The notes beneath the pieces were generated by a model. That model was given only the letters and a program-made list of their open reading frames with translations. It had not been told where the DNA came from and ran no database searches. From assembly GCF_001054325.1 (NCBI RefSeq), contig NZ_JVVM01000025.1, positions 62,001-126,000 of the forward strand: a stretch of 64,000 nt of DNA, read 5' to 3'. Made by a program: the position numbers and the translations under genes. Shown here one piece after another: positions 17,574 through 26,865 of the stretch. The stretch's first letter is position 1, and each line of letters begins with the position of its first letter. The stretch comes from Corynebacterium vitaeruminis (GTDB lineage: Bacteria; Actinomycetota; Actinomycetes; Mycobacteriales; Mycobacteriaceae).

Positions 17574-18524
17574 GTGACATCACTTACTCCAACGATTCCG
17601 GAAACTCCGTGCGAATCTGCCGACTATGCCGATACCGTTAGCACAGCAACTGACCTGGCTCGGCTACGCTTTGACATCGCTTATGACGGGACAGATTTCC
17701 ACGGGTGGGCTGCCCAACGCAATAAGCCCACTGGAGAGCCAGTGCGGACCGTGCAGGCGACGTTGGAATCAACCCTGGAGAAGGTGTTGCGCACACCGGT
17801 GCAGCTGACTGTGGCCGGTCGCACAGACGCTGGTGTGCACGCCTCCGGGCAGGTGGCTCACGCGGATGTGCCGGTCTCCTGTTTGGATACTCGTTCCATC
17901 GCAGGGGACCCGGGTAACTTGGTCCGTCGTGTAGCGCGGCTATTGCCCGCGGATGTGACGCTTCGCGGCGCTTCGTTTGCGCCCCCAGGGTTTGATGCCC
18001 GCTTTTCCGCGTTACGTCGACATTATGTTTATCGTGTTAGCAGCAGTATCAGTGGTCCACTGCCTACTCGAGCGCGCGATACTGCCCACTGGCGGCGATC
18101 TGTGGATATTGAACGCATACAGGTGGCGGCCGATGCTCTGCTGGGGCTCAATGACTTTGCCGCTTTTTGCCGGCACAAGCCGCATGCGACAACCACTAGG
18201 GATTTGCAGCGTTTCCAGTGGTTCGACGTTTCCACACGGGAAGAACCCGAGTTGTACGAGGCCCATGTGACTGCCGACGCCTTCTGTTGGTCTATGGTGC
18301 GCTCACTGGTTGGAGCGTGCCTTAGCGTCGGTGAGGGGCGACGTGCGGTCGGATTTACTGAACAGTTGCTGGCCGAAGAGAAGCGTTCTCCACTGGTTCC
18401 CGTGGCAGAGGCACGTGGGCTCAGCTTGGTAGGTGTTGATTACCCCGAGGATGCTGACCTGGCGGCGAGGGCGGAGCAGACTCGCGAACGTCGCGATGCC
18501 CGGCCAGATCTGAACGAGGCTTAA
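17574..18524 (+). CDS. truA: tRNA pseudouridine(38-40) synthase
   Basis: TruA converts uridines 38-40 in the tRNA anticodon arm to pseudouridine. The catalytic aspartate is in GRTDAGVHASGQVAH, and the YDGTDFHGW and ALRRHYVYRV blocks are conserved. The product is 316 residues including about 30 extra N-terminal residues, so a start farther downstream cannot be excluded. The GTG at 17574 fits a leaderless promoter. Its position after rplQ is conserved in actinobacteria. Confidence 0.96.
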   Translation: MTSLTPTIPETPCESADYADTVSTATDLARLRFDIAYDGTDFHGWAAQRNKPTGEPVRTVQATLESTLEKVLRTPVQLTVAGRTDAGVHASGQVAHADVPVSCLDTRSIAGDPGNLVRRVARLLPADVTLRGASFAPPGFDARFSALRRHYVYRVSSSISGPLPTRARDTAHWRRSVDIERIQVAADALLGLNDFAAFCRHKPHATTTRDLQRFQWFDVSTREEPELYEAHVTADAFCWSMVRSLVGACLSVGEGRRAVGFTEQLLAEEKRSPLVPVAEARGLSLVGVDYPEDADLAARAEQTRERRDARPDLNEA

Positions 18525-18583
18525 ATGTACGAGCTGTCAGTAGTATTTTCTGAAGAAAGCGACCGTAGGAGGAGTGTTCGGTA

Positions 18584-20725
18584 GTGGTGTGGGCAATTGT
18601 TAGCTTGGTTGCGCTGCTCGTAATCCCCGGCGCTGTTGTGGTGCGAGCCAGCGGTGTTCGCACCCCGTGGGCGCTGGCTCTCGGTCCAGCGGTGACGTTT
18701 GGTATCGCAGGCACCGCGGGTTGGGTGCTCGGTGCTTTAGACGTGCGCTTTACCTTGGTCAGTGCATCTATCTGCTGGGCGGTCGTAGCGCTTCTTGCGC
18801 TGTGCTGGAGCGGTGGCAGTGCGTTGCTTCGTCGACGGCGCGGTGGCGCTAATCACTCGGTGTCGGCTGAGTCGCAGCCGGCCGCAGATAGGCGATGGAG
18901 GGAGCTGGGCTATGGGCTAATGGCCAGTATTGGCATCATCATCGCTGCGGTCGTTCTCGCGTGGACCGCTATTAGTCGGGTCGCGCCTATGCCTCAGGGG
19001 ATGGCGACTATTCAGCAGGGCTGGGACACGCTCTGGCATGCCAGTGTGCTCCGTTCGATTACGGAAGACGGCGTGGCCTCAGCCACCAGGATGGGCGAGA
19101 TTCAAAATGTGGAAACTCAGGCGGTCTCTTACTATCCCGCCGCATGGCATGCGTTTGGTGCGCTATGGATATTGATTGTCCGTCTGCCGATTACCGAGGC
19201 GGTCAATTATCTCGGCATTATCATTCCAGCGGTGACTATACCGACGGCCGCTGCAGCTTTGACCTGGCGAATTGTTGATCGCCGAAAGCTATCGACCGCA
19301 GTTGCCGCGGGGATTGCGTCGCTTGTTTCGGCAGCACTTCCGGTATTGATGCCCGTCGGGGTCTTTGTGGGTGCCTGGCCGTACCAGGTAGCCATCGCGC
19401 TAGCGATTACCGTCTTCGCCTTTGTCACGTCGCTCCCACACGCGCCGCAGCGCATTTTGAGCGCCACTCTCGCGATAATCGGTATCGGGGAGCTCCATCC
19501 GGCATCGGTGCCGACGGTCGTTATGATCGGTGCAATCTGGTGGCTGTGCTATCGCCTGCCGCGTCCCGTACATCCTGAACTGGGTGCGGTTCGCGCCAAG
19601 CTTTACGACGTCGCGGCGATTGCAGCCGCCTTTGTGCCAGCAGTGGCAGTTCTTTTACCACAGTGGCTTACGGGAACTTCTCAGACCGAGGATGTGCGTG
19701 CCGTCAGTGCTGAGGTGGAAGACCTTAATCGTTTTGATGCGTGGTATCGAGGCGCGACAATGCTGACTCGCCATACCGAGGAGTTTCGGCCGTTTTGGCC
19801 AATCATCATCCTCGGATTTATCGGGATGGCATTTTTGGTCTTCTCGGACTTTTCGCGCCGACGTGTGTGGGTCGTACCGGCATGGTTTGTTTCGGTGTTG
19901 ATGACCACCCACGCACTCAATCATTTTGGTGGTGTGCCGGGGGATATTCTTGCGCTGTATACGAATCTCCACTATTCCACGCCTCACCGGTTGGTGATGG
20001 TCACCGCGTACCTGTTTTCCGCGTTTGCGGGCATCGCAGTCGCGTGGACCTGTGCGTGGGCAGCCCGTATTAGTGAGGCCAAGGTGCCTTCAACAGGACA
20101 GGTTCTGGGGTTGAGCTTAGCGACGGCGAGCTCTGCTGTGCTTGTGGTCTACGGAGTGGCGTCTAATGCTAGCGCTGCGGATTTCTCATACAAGACTCCT
20201 CGGGAATGGCAAATCATTTCCAGTGCTGATTTGAAGGCATTTGACTGGTTGGCTGAGCAGCCGGAGGCACATAAGTACCGCACCTTTACCAATCCGCCAG
20301 AGGGGTCAGGCTGGATGTACCCCCGCAATGACTTGCCGGTAGTGTTCCCGCACTATGACTGGCCAGTGGCGAATAAATGGTCAGCCACCTCGATGTTGTA
20401 TTGGCACGCTGATTACCTCGGATTTGCAGATCCCGATCGGTCGGATGGCGTAAACGATGTCGACCGAGCAGCCCGAAAGCTCAACGTTGGATTCATCTAT
20501 TTATCACCCCCGGGTATTTGGGACGCCAAGGAGGATTTAGAATTCCCTGAGGAAGAAATGTGGCGAGCTCCAGGAGTAACCCCTGTTTATCGAGATCGGG
20601 AGGTAACTATCTTCGCGTTCAATGATGTGATTTCGCCACAACGCATCGATGAGATGCGCGCTAGTTCTCCGGAAGTAATTCCTCCCTCGGCTACTAGGGG
20701 ATGGAGCGATGGTCGGGTAGGTTAG
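18584..20725 (+). CDS. Large polytopic membrane protein, DUF6541-like
   Basis: The 713-residue protein has about a dozen predicted membrane helices over residues 1-530 and a C-terminal extracytoplasmic-type domain (for example DWLAEQPEAHKYRTFTNPPE). It resembles the DUF6541 family of corynebacterial and mycobacterial envelope proteins with a glycosyltransferase-C-like layout; an enzyme role is not proven. AGGAGG at about 18569 serves the GTG at 18584. It lies between truA and the ESX locus and is followed after six bases by a lipoprotein gene. Confidence 0.75.
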   Translation: MVWAIVSLVALLVIPGAVVVRASGVRTPWALALGPAVTFGIAGTAGWVLGALDVRFTLVSASICWAVVALLALCWSGGSALLRRRRGGANHSVSAESQPAADRRWRELGYGLMASIGIIIAAVVLAWTAISRVAPMPQGMATIQQGWDTLWHASVLRSITEDGVASATRMGEIQNVETQAVSYYPAAWHAFGALWILIVRLPITEAVNYLGIIIPAVTIPTAAAALTWRIVDRRKLSTAVAAGIASLVSAALPVLMPVGVFVGAWPYQVAIALAITVFAFVTSLPHAPQRILSATLAIIGIGELHPASVPTVVMIGAIWWLCYRLPRPVHPELGAVRAKLYDVAAIAAAFVPAVAVLLPQWLTGTSQTEDVRAVSAEVEDLNRFDAWYRGATMLTRHTEEFRPFWPIIILGFIGMAFLVFSDFSRRRVWVVPAWFVSVLMTTHALNHFGGVPGDILALYTNLHYSTPHRLVMVTAYLFSAFAGIAVAWTCAWAARISEAKVPSTGQVLGLSLATASSAVLVVYGVASNASAADFSYKTPREWQIISSADLKAFDWLAEQPEAHKYRTFTNPPEGSGWMYPRNDLPVVFPHYDWPVANKWSATSMLYWHADYLGFADPDRSDGVNDVDRAARKLNVGFIYLSPPGIWDAKEDLEFPEEEMWRAPGVTPVYRDREVTIFAFNDVISPQRIDEMRASSPEVIPPSATRGWSDGRVG

Positions 20726-20731
20726 GACACC

Positions 20732-21487
20732 ATGCGGACGAATAAATTTATGGCAACTATTGCAGCCGGTGCGATGATGATTCTCGCGCTGGCCGGATGT
20801 GGAGACGACGAACCAGCTAAGCCGGAGGTCTCGGACCGCTCCATCAGTTCTTCCGCCAAGACTAAATCCTCGACTTCACCGAAGCCGACGGAGGAGTCGA
20901 CAAAATCGACGGAATCAGAGACTCCGACGGAAACCCCTGAGATTGCCCAGGTCAATGATGCGGACTACACGCCCGCTGACGGCCCGAATACTCGACTCTT
21001 TCAGCTGGAGGACGGCACGACGCGCTGTTTCCTCAACGATTTGAGCGGTGATGCCTACTTGGCTTGCCAGGTGAATCTTGCCAATCCTCCGATGGTCGAT
21101 GACGGCACAGGAAATGAGGTTCCAGCCAATGCTGTGTCCTGGAACCCTGGTGGTGTGACCTACGAGGTCCTTACCTTCCCGCCGACAGGTGAGATGAAGA
21201 CGCTGCCAGCGAATTCTCAGTTGAACGCATTTGGATATAGCTGCTCGGCCTACGGCCCGTCGACTCTGGAATGCTCGGGACCAGCGGGCAATGCCACTAT
21301 CGACAACGGCAATGTCACCGGTGCCGAGATGCCGAAGGATGAGGTGCCTCTTGGAGCAGGCGGTCAGCCTGGTGACCAAGAAAATGGCGCTCCAGATGAC
21401 CCAACGGATCCGGGTGAGTCCGGCGATCCCCAGGCTCCAGGTGGCCTGCCAGATTTCGGCGGGCTGATTCCGGGCTTGAACCGTTAG
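20732..21487 (+). CDS. Predicted lipoprotein of unknown function
   Basis: The 251-residue product starts with a lipoprotein signal (hydrophobic stretch then LALAGC, Cys at about residue 23), followed by a long Ser/Thr/Lys/Glu/Pro linker. The folded part holds four cysteines (RCFL, LACQ, YSCS, LECS) and then a Gly/Pro-rich tail. The family is not recognised. It is six bases after the large membrane protein, so the two probably share a transcript. Its last 173 bases overlap the eccE-like gene on the opposite strand. Confidence 0.7.
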   Translation: MRTNKFMATIAAGAMMILALAGCGDDEPAKPEVSDRSISSSAKTKSSTSPKPTEESTKSTESETPTETPEIAQVNDADYTPADGPNTRLFQLEDGTTRCFLNDLSGDAYLACQVNLANPPMVDDGTGNEVPANAVSWNPGGVTYEVLTFPPTGEMKTLPANSQLNAFGYSCSAYGPSTLECSGPAGNATIDNGNVTGAEMPKDEVPLGAGGQPGDQENGAPDDPTDPGESGDPQAPGGLPDFGGLIPGLNR

Positions 21488-22469
21488 TTACCCGCATAGC
21501 CAGTGGCTGCAATTCATCGGTGGTTCGAGCGGTAGAGAGTGTCCAGGTGAATTCGCCCATCACCAGTCGAGGGCACGGCGTCAGCGCTTTCGAAGCCACT
21601 GCCATGGCGGAACTCACACGGCTGACCTCGATGATTCGCGCAATCCCAGTGCGCAACTCAGGCTCGTGCTCTTCGACAACAACCAGGTCGACGGTGTCAT
21701 CGCCAGCTCGGGTCAGAAGTACTGCGCCTAGCTCGAGAGCCACGGCAAAGAACTGTGGTCGGGACGTACGAATGCCGACTCGATACCCCAGCGAGAGCAT
21801 TCCAATGAGCAATTCGCAAATGTCCTGAGTGCCGCAGTCAACCTCTAGCCGAGGCAGGCTTGCGGGGCACATCGTGATGGTTTGGCCACTGGCTCCGACA
21901 CCAATGGCCTGCGCCGGGCCATTGGTGATAGCAATGTTTCGCTGCCGGCTAAACCACAGGTGTGGTTTGCGACCCAGCGCAGCCACATGATGAGAACGCC
22001 CGGTGCGGCGCAGCTGAACTATCCCCGCAGCACTCGCGGTCAGAGCACACTCCTGATTCGTCAACCGCCGTGCGCGAATACCTTGAATCCCTAGCCGGTG
22101 GATGAGGAAGTGCAACGCTTTGGCAGTGGAAACTTCCGTCGGAATAGTTGCCACCAGATGTGTCCAGGGCTCAGGGGTTGTGCCGGAGCGCTCGGCCGCC
22201 CGGAAGTAGCGGTGCGCATGCTCTCCGCGGATTTCAGGCGCAACGTGATAGAAGCACAAGGCGTCTAAGGTCACTGGGCTGTCGTCGGCAAGCGAGACGA
22301 TATCGGCAGAGCTCAGCTGGCTGCGCAGACCGGGAGTGAGGCGAAGCCCGATGAGTTTTCCGTGCTCGGTGCGCCGCAGACGGTCGCGAAGGCTGCGGCC
22401 GCGCACAGGGACATGCGCACTCGCGGTAATGATGATTGCTGCGATGAGCAGCCACAATGACAATGGCAT
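21315..22469 (-). CDS. EccE-like component of the ESX-4 locus
   Basis: This protein of about 384 residues has one N-terminal membrane helix (MPLSLWLLIAAIIITASA) and a soluble remainder. Its divergent placement next to eccB and its layout suggest EccE, a peripheral subunit of the type VII secretion core; sequence signatures are weak, so this is inference. The ATG at 22469 is preferred over an upstream start at 22520 because GGGGGAA is spaced eight bases before it. The last 58 residues or so overlap the lipoprotein gene and may not be conserved. Confidence 0.55.
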   Translation of the reverse strand: MPLSLWLLIAAIIITASAHVPVRGRSLRDRLRRTEHGKLIGLRLTPGLRSQLSSADIVSLADDSPVTLDALCFYHVAPEIRGEHAHRYFRAAERSGTTPEPWTHLVATIPTEVSTAKALHFLIHRLGIQGIRARRLTNQECALTASAAGIVQLRRTGRSHHVAALGRKPHLWFSRQRNIAITNGPAQAIGVGASGQTITMCPASLPRLEVDCGTQDICELLIGMLSLGYRVGIRTSRPQFFAVALELGAVLLTRAGDDTVDLVVVEEHEPELRTGIARIIEVSRVSSAMAVASKALTPCPRLVMGEFTWTLSTARTTDELQPLAMRVTNGSSPESARRNLAGHLEPGDRRTHPDPLGHLERHFLGHQADRLLQEAPHPSASRHR

Positions 22470-22535
22470 GTGAAAAATTCCCCCAATATGTTCCCCACTA
22501 AAATTCCCCTGGTCGCACACTAGCGTGAACTGGCT

Positions 22536-22549
22536 TACTCTGCAGAGTA
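22536..22549. promoter_or_regulatory. 14-base perfect palindrome in the eccE-eccB gap
   Basis: TACTCTGCAGAGTA reads the same on both strands and lies midway in the 116-base divergent gap. It is a candidate operator for the ESX-4 core genes; no known regulator is implied. Confidence 0.4.
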
Positions 22550-22585
22550 GAAAATTATTTGGGGGAATAGTTTTGGGGGAAACTC

Positions 22586-24028
22586 ATGCCACGTACGCCG
22601 ACTACGCCTAGCCAGGTCAGCGGTCATAGGTTCTTGATTCGCCGGATTGAACACGCGCTCGTGCGTGCAGATTCGCGAATGTTGCACGATCCTCTACGCA
22701 CGCGAACGCGAGCACTGTTTATCGGCTGTGCGCTGGTGGTTTTACTGGCTGCCGGAACTGCGGTGCTGTCGTTGGTGCGGCCGCAGGGCGGTTCTAGCTC
22801 CAATGAACAGCTGATTGTCGTGTCGGGGTCGGAGGGCCTGCATGTACGTGTCAATGGTCGTTTGCATCCAGTCGCGAACCTCGCATCGGCGCGGTTAATT
22901 TTGGGCAATCCTGCTGAGCCGAAGCGGGTGCGCAGTAGCGAGCTCGACAAAGAGGACATCAGTTTTGCTGTTGGGATTGAGGGGGCACCTGCAGTTCCGA
23001 CCGCGTCGGCAGGCTCGGTGCGTTCGGGGTCTGCAAAGAAGGGCAACGCAGGGGTGCCGGAGTTGGCGCTGTCGGTGTGCGATCGGACGGTTCAGGATCT
23101 CGGGCAGCCGTGGATTGTTGCAGAGTCACTTGCGCGTCTTGAAGAAGTACACACGGAGCCGCAGCATCTTACCCGGTCCCACTCAGACAGTGCTGTTGTA
23201 GCCGATGGCCAAAACCTTTGGCTGATTACGCAGGGCTATCGTTCGCGGTTGGATACCAACCATCCGGAGCATGCCACTGTCTCTCGAGCTCTGGGGCTGG
23301 AGCGCGCAGCCGTCCGGCCTGTCAGCCCCGCGTTGCTTCGGGCGATTCCGGAGGTTCCGATTCTGGCCGCGCCGGCCATCCCGGACCACGGCGCACCCAC
23401 CCATTTCGCCGCGCCTTTCGACACCGTTGGCAACGTAGTTGAGGTCGGGCAGCGGCGCGTCATTGTGCTTGCCGACGGTGCCGCGACTCTCTCGACGGTG
23501 CTAGGAGAACTATTAGCCGCGCATAGTCCAGTTCTGCAGGCCAGTGAGGGGCAGCTAGCGGCAGTTCCCGTTGCGAATGCGCCAGTAGTACTAGGCCTTC
23601 CTGAAGAGCCGCTGGAGTTTACCGATGCCGGTGGCTGGTTGTGTGCTGGGCGAATAGCGGGACAGCCGCACGCGCACGTGCAGTGGTCCCAGCATGCTCC
23701 GGAGGGGAGGCACGTGGATTATCCGCACGCTGACGGTCCGGGTGTGGCCGTCGACGGTTTCGTGGATGCCCGCAGCCGTGAGCGCAGCTCGATTGCAGTA
23801 AGCGTAAATGGGGCTGTGCACATCATTTCGCCGGAGGGAATGCGCTTTGCTGTGCACGATCGCACATCGTTGGCTGCCCTCGGTTTTAATGCGTCAGCCA
23901 ATGCCGATAATGGTGGCACACGGCCAGTGGACTGGGAAGTTCTGACTGCGTTGCGCGGTGGCCCTGAGCTGAGCAAGCAGGCGGCACTAGGGCCGCTGTC
24001 CGGGGCGGGAGAGCAACCAGGCGCCTAG
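22586..24028 (+). CDS. eccB: ESX-4 core protein EccB
   Basis: EccB is a membrane-anchored core subunit of the type VII secretion channel, with a large periplasmic domain. The 480-residue product shows the family start QVSGHRFLIRRIEHALVR, a membrane helix at about 43-63, and the periplasmic domain with two cysteines (LSVCDR and WLCAGR) placed for a disulphide. Two copies of TTTTGGGGGAA-like sequence precede the ATG. Its 3' end overlaps the convergent mycP gene by 42 bases. Confidence 0.92.
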   Translation: MPRTPTTPSQVSGHRFLIRRIEHALVRADSRMLHDPLRTRTRALFIGCALVVLLAAGTAVLSLVRPQGGSSSNEQLIVVSGSEGLHVRVNGRLHPVANLASARLILGNPAEPKRVRSSELDKEDISFAVGIEGAPAVPTASAGSVRSGSAKKGNAGVPELALSVCDRTVQDLGQPWIVAESLARLEEVHTEPQHLTRSHSDSAVVADGQNLWLITQGYRSRLDTNHPEHATVSRALGLERAAVRPVSPALLRAIPEVPILAAPAIPDHGAPTHFAAPFDTVGNVVEVGQRRVIVLADGAATLSTVLGELLAAHSPVLQASEGQLAAVPVANAPVVLGLPEEPLEFTDAGGWLCAGRIAGQPHAHVQWSQHAPEGRHVDYPHADGPGVAVDGFVDARSRERSSIAVSVNGAVHIISPEGMRFAVHDRTSLAALGFNASANADNGGTRPVDWEVLTALRGGPELSKQAALGPLSGAGEQPGA

Positions 24029-25243
24029 CCCCAAGACGCAAATCAGGAGCAAACCGGTCGCCCGCAGTGGCGCATTGCGCTGCTGCGAAGAAAGCGCATC
24101 CGGGGGAGCCGGTGCGGCAGCGGGGTTGGCGTCGTGCTGAGCAGCGGTGTCCACAGTGGTCCAAATCAGTGCGTCATAAGGCGCGATGATGCCGCGCCCA
24201 AGGCCGAGTCCGGAACTGATCGGACTCGCGGAATTAAAGATGATATCGCGAACCTGGGCCGGGGAAAGCTCTGGATTTCGTGCCAGCAGCAGGGCAGCCG
24301 TTCCCGACACGGCTGGCGTGGCAAAACTGGTGCCAGCAATTTGCTGGGCACGGGTGTTCTCCCCGGACCCGAACACATGGCGGTCGATGAGACCGGCAGG
24401 GGTGCGCGGATCGGGACCGAGTATGGGGCCACCGGGAGCGGAGACATTGACCCACTGTCCTGTAATCGCGTACTCCGAGGGTTGTGCTTGGCCGGCGTCA
24501 TCGAACTGTACCGCTGACACTGCAATGACCTCTGGCAGGACTGCGGGCCATGCCACCGATCCGTCCTGACAGCTGTCGCCTTTATTGCCCGCCGCTGCGA
24601 CCACTACTGCGCCAGAGACTTCCGCGCGTGCGACGCTCTCGGCAACATCCGTGGCACCTAGGGGCATCACGCCAGCCGGTGCACAAGATGTCAGCGAAAT
24701 ATTGATGACCCTTGCACCTTCCGCGACGGCCTTGTCGATAGCTTGTGCCAGCGATTCCAAATTGCCTTCGCCATCGGCCGTTTGTCTTATCGACAACACT
24801 CGCGCGTCGGGCGCCAATCCCGCGAAACCATCGGCCCCAGGTCGACCCGCAATAATGCCGGCCACTAGAGTTCCATGACCGTCGCAGTCTACAAAGCCGC
24901 TGGTGCCGTCGACAAAATCACCGCCGTCGAGGACCTCGCCCAGGCGCTCATTGGGTGAGACCCCGGTGTCGATTACAGCCACTGTAATCCCCACGCCCGT
25001 CGTCAGTTGCCATGCTTGGCGAAACCGAAGCACTTTTTCAATCACTGTCGGTTCGTGCAGCGCGCTTTCCGACGACAACGTCGTGGCCACGCAATCTTGA
25101 CTGCCCTGGGCAGCCGCTATCGGTGCGATTCCCGGCGGTGCGACTGAGGCGGCCGCCGTCAACGTGGAGATGAGCAGTGTGGAAAGTGCGGTCGTGGCGG
25201 TGATGCGAGTTTTTATGGTGTTCCTGGAAAGTGGATTTTTCAC
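23987..25243 (-). CDS. mycP: Type VII secretion mycosin (subtilisin-like protease)
   Basis: MycP is a membrane-anchored S8 serine protease that stabilises the ESX complex. The 418-residue protein has a signal peptide (about 1-46), the triad Asp92 (VIDTGVSP), His123 (DGHGTLVAG) and Ser306 (GTSFATPAVSG), the oxyanion Asn220, and a C-terminal membrane helix near 393-412. The GTG start overlaps the eccD stop (GTGA), so the two are coupled. Confidence 0.94.
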   Translation of the reverse strand: MKNPLSRNTIKTRITATTALSTLLISTLTAAASVAPPGIAPIAAAQGSQDCVATTLSSESALHEPTVIEKVLRFRQAWQLTTGVGITVAVIDTGVSPNERLGEVLDGGDFVDGTSGFVDCDGHGTLVAGIIAGRPGADGFAGLAPDARVLSIRQTADGEGNLESLAQAIDKAVAEGARVINISLTSCAPAGVMPLGATDVAESVARAEVSGAVVVAAAGNKGDSCQDGSVAWPAVLPEVIAVSAVQFDDAGQAQPSEYAITGQWVNVSAPGGPILGPDPRTPAGLIDRHVFGSGENTRAQQIAGTSFATPAVSGTAALLLARNPELSPAQVRDIIFNSASPISSGLGLGRGIIAPYDALIWTTVDTAAQHDANPAAAPAPPDALSSQQRNAPLRATGLLLICVLGLGAWLLSRPGQRP

Positions 25244-26631
25244 TGGAAGAACCCACTTACGAACTCGGGGAATTCAGCAATGATGGCCGCAATCGGCAGA
25301 ATGACGGCGATGCTGCAGGCTTCGGTTAGCTCAGCAATGCGGCGTGTCGTAGGTGAGATGCGTGACGCAGGAAATGCGGCTAAGACGGTGGCTGCAAGCA
25401 TGGGGACGACAATGCCTGCGGAGACTGGCCAATTGCCCTCGAACCACTGTTGTAAGGCGACGGCCACAGCAACGTTAAGGCCAGCTAAAGCGGTGCTGGT
25501 GGAAGCTACTTTCCGAGCTTGGCCACGGGAGTGGATGGCACAAAAGACGATGACAGCAACGGCCATGACCAGGGGCCACCACCTGCTCGCACTGCCTCCA
25601 GAGAAAAGTACCACCAGTGTGAAGATACTGAGACTTCCGGTGCTGCCACAGATGATGCCGTCGAGAAGCCAACCCGCCCGCTTAGGTGCGTTGTGGGATA
25701 TTTCAGGAGATTCGCTGTCGTCAAAGCTTTCGCCGGCGGCAGGGACTTTTGGTACGCGAATACCGGTAGTTTTAATCGCGATGGAAGGCGCCAGCAGCAT
25801 CAGGATGACTGCACTGGCAGCGGTGAGTGCTCCTGATTGAACAGGGTTGTGGGAAAGCGCGACAGCCGTAGCGTAAATACCGTAGGTCACTGCAGTACTG
25901 AGGCTGCCGGCGCCCAGGGTAGCAGTGATGCGGTTATTGCCGTCATCGCGATTGAGGATGAGAAATATCAAACCGGTAATGCCAAACGCAACGGTGATTG
26001 CGGCAGTCGGTGGCCAGTCGGTGAGAGTGTGATGCAGTCCGAGACCGACAAAGCAGAGCCCCGAAGTGACGGCCAGTACGAGAACTTGCAGCTCTAAAAC
26101 CATGACAATCGCTGGGCGTGCACTACGCATCAGGGCCAGACGCAGTCCGCCGGCGACGGCCAGCAGCGCGATGAAGCTGATTGCCGCGGCCAGCGTGGAA
26201 TCGGTACTGCTCAAGCTCAGTGAGGCAGCCGCGATTGAAGCTGTGGCCACGAGGGCGGCAGTACAGCCGACGATGAGATCAGCCGTGCCAATGCCATCGG
26301 TATAGGTGGTGTCGGTAATGGCATCGGCGGCATCGAAGAGTCGAGGTTTGGGTACAGGTCCTGGATCGTTGATAACCACGAGACGCTCACCTGGTGAAAT
26401 ACCGGCTTCGTTCAGAGTGTCGTCGGCAAGCAAAATCGTGCCGGTGGCGGTTCGTAGCTGCCACTGCGCCAGCGGGAAGTCGGCAACTTCAATATCGAAA
26501 ATCTGCAGGATATCCGGTATGAGTGCGGCGATAGAGACATTGGTCGGTAGTGCAAGGTCTGCGTGTGCTCGATTGGTATCTTCGGGCATGTGTGCGGCGT
26601 CAATGCGCACGCGAATGAGTTCCCCCAGCAT
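25240..26631 (-). CDS. eccD: ESX-4 membrane channel protein EccD
   Basis: EccD is the multi-pass subunit of the type VII secretion pore. The first 90 residues or so form a ubiquitin-like domain (VRIDAAHMPEDTNRAHADL start, then ETTLNEAGISPG-like turn), followed by about eleven membrane helices; total length is 463 residues. The ATG at 26631 is preceded by GGGGGGAA with five-base spacing. It precedes mycP with a 4-base overlap. Confidence 0.9.
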   Translation of the reverse strand: MLGELIRVRIDAAHMPEDTNRAHADLALPTNVSIAALIPDILQIFDIEVADFPLAQWQLRTATGTILLADDTLNEAGISPGERLVVINDPGPVPKPRLFDAADAITDTTYTDGIGTADLIVGCTAALVATASIAAASLSLSSTDSTLAAAISFIALLAVAGGLRLALMRSARPAIVMVLELQVLVLAVTSGLCFVGLGLHHTLTDWPPTAAITVAFGITGLIFLILNRDDGNNRITATLGAGSLSTAVTYGIYATAVALSHNPVQSGALTAASAVILMLLAPSIAIKTTGIRVPKVPAAGESFDDSESPEISHNAPKRAGWLLDGIICGSTGSLSIFTLVVLFSGGSASRWWPLVMAVAVIVFCAIHSRGQARKVASTSTALAGLNVAVAVALQQWFEGNWPVSAGIVVPMLAATVLAAFPASRISPTTRRIAELTEACSIAVILPIAAIIAEFPEFVSGFFQ

Positions 26632-26865
26632 GTATTTCCCCCCATGAATTGTGCATGCTTTAGTCCCTCTAGAGTGTCGTACAACTCGCTAGAGCGCTAC
26701 TCGGAGTAGTAACTGCGCGTGCCCCCGCTTACCGGGCTCAGCCATGTGCCGCGCGAGTCCGCGCTGCGTGAATCCGGGGCGTGTTTTAAGCTGTGTGCAC
26801 ACCGATTGGTCGGGGGATTGGCCGTCGAGTGAACACAAGGGGCGAAAAATAGCGGGGGGATTTTT

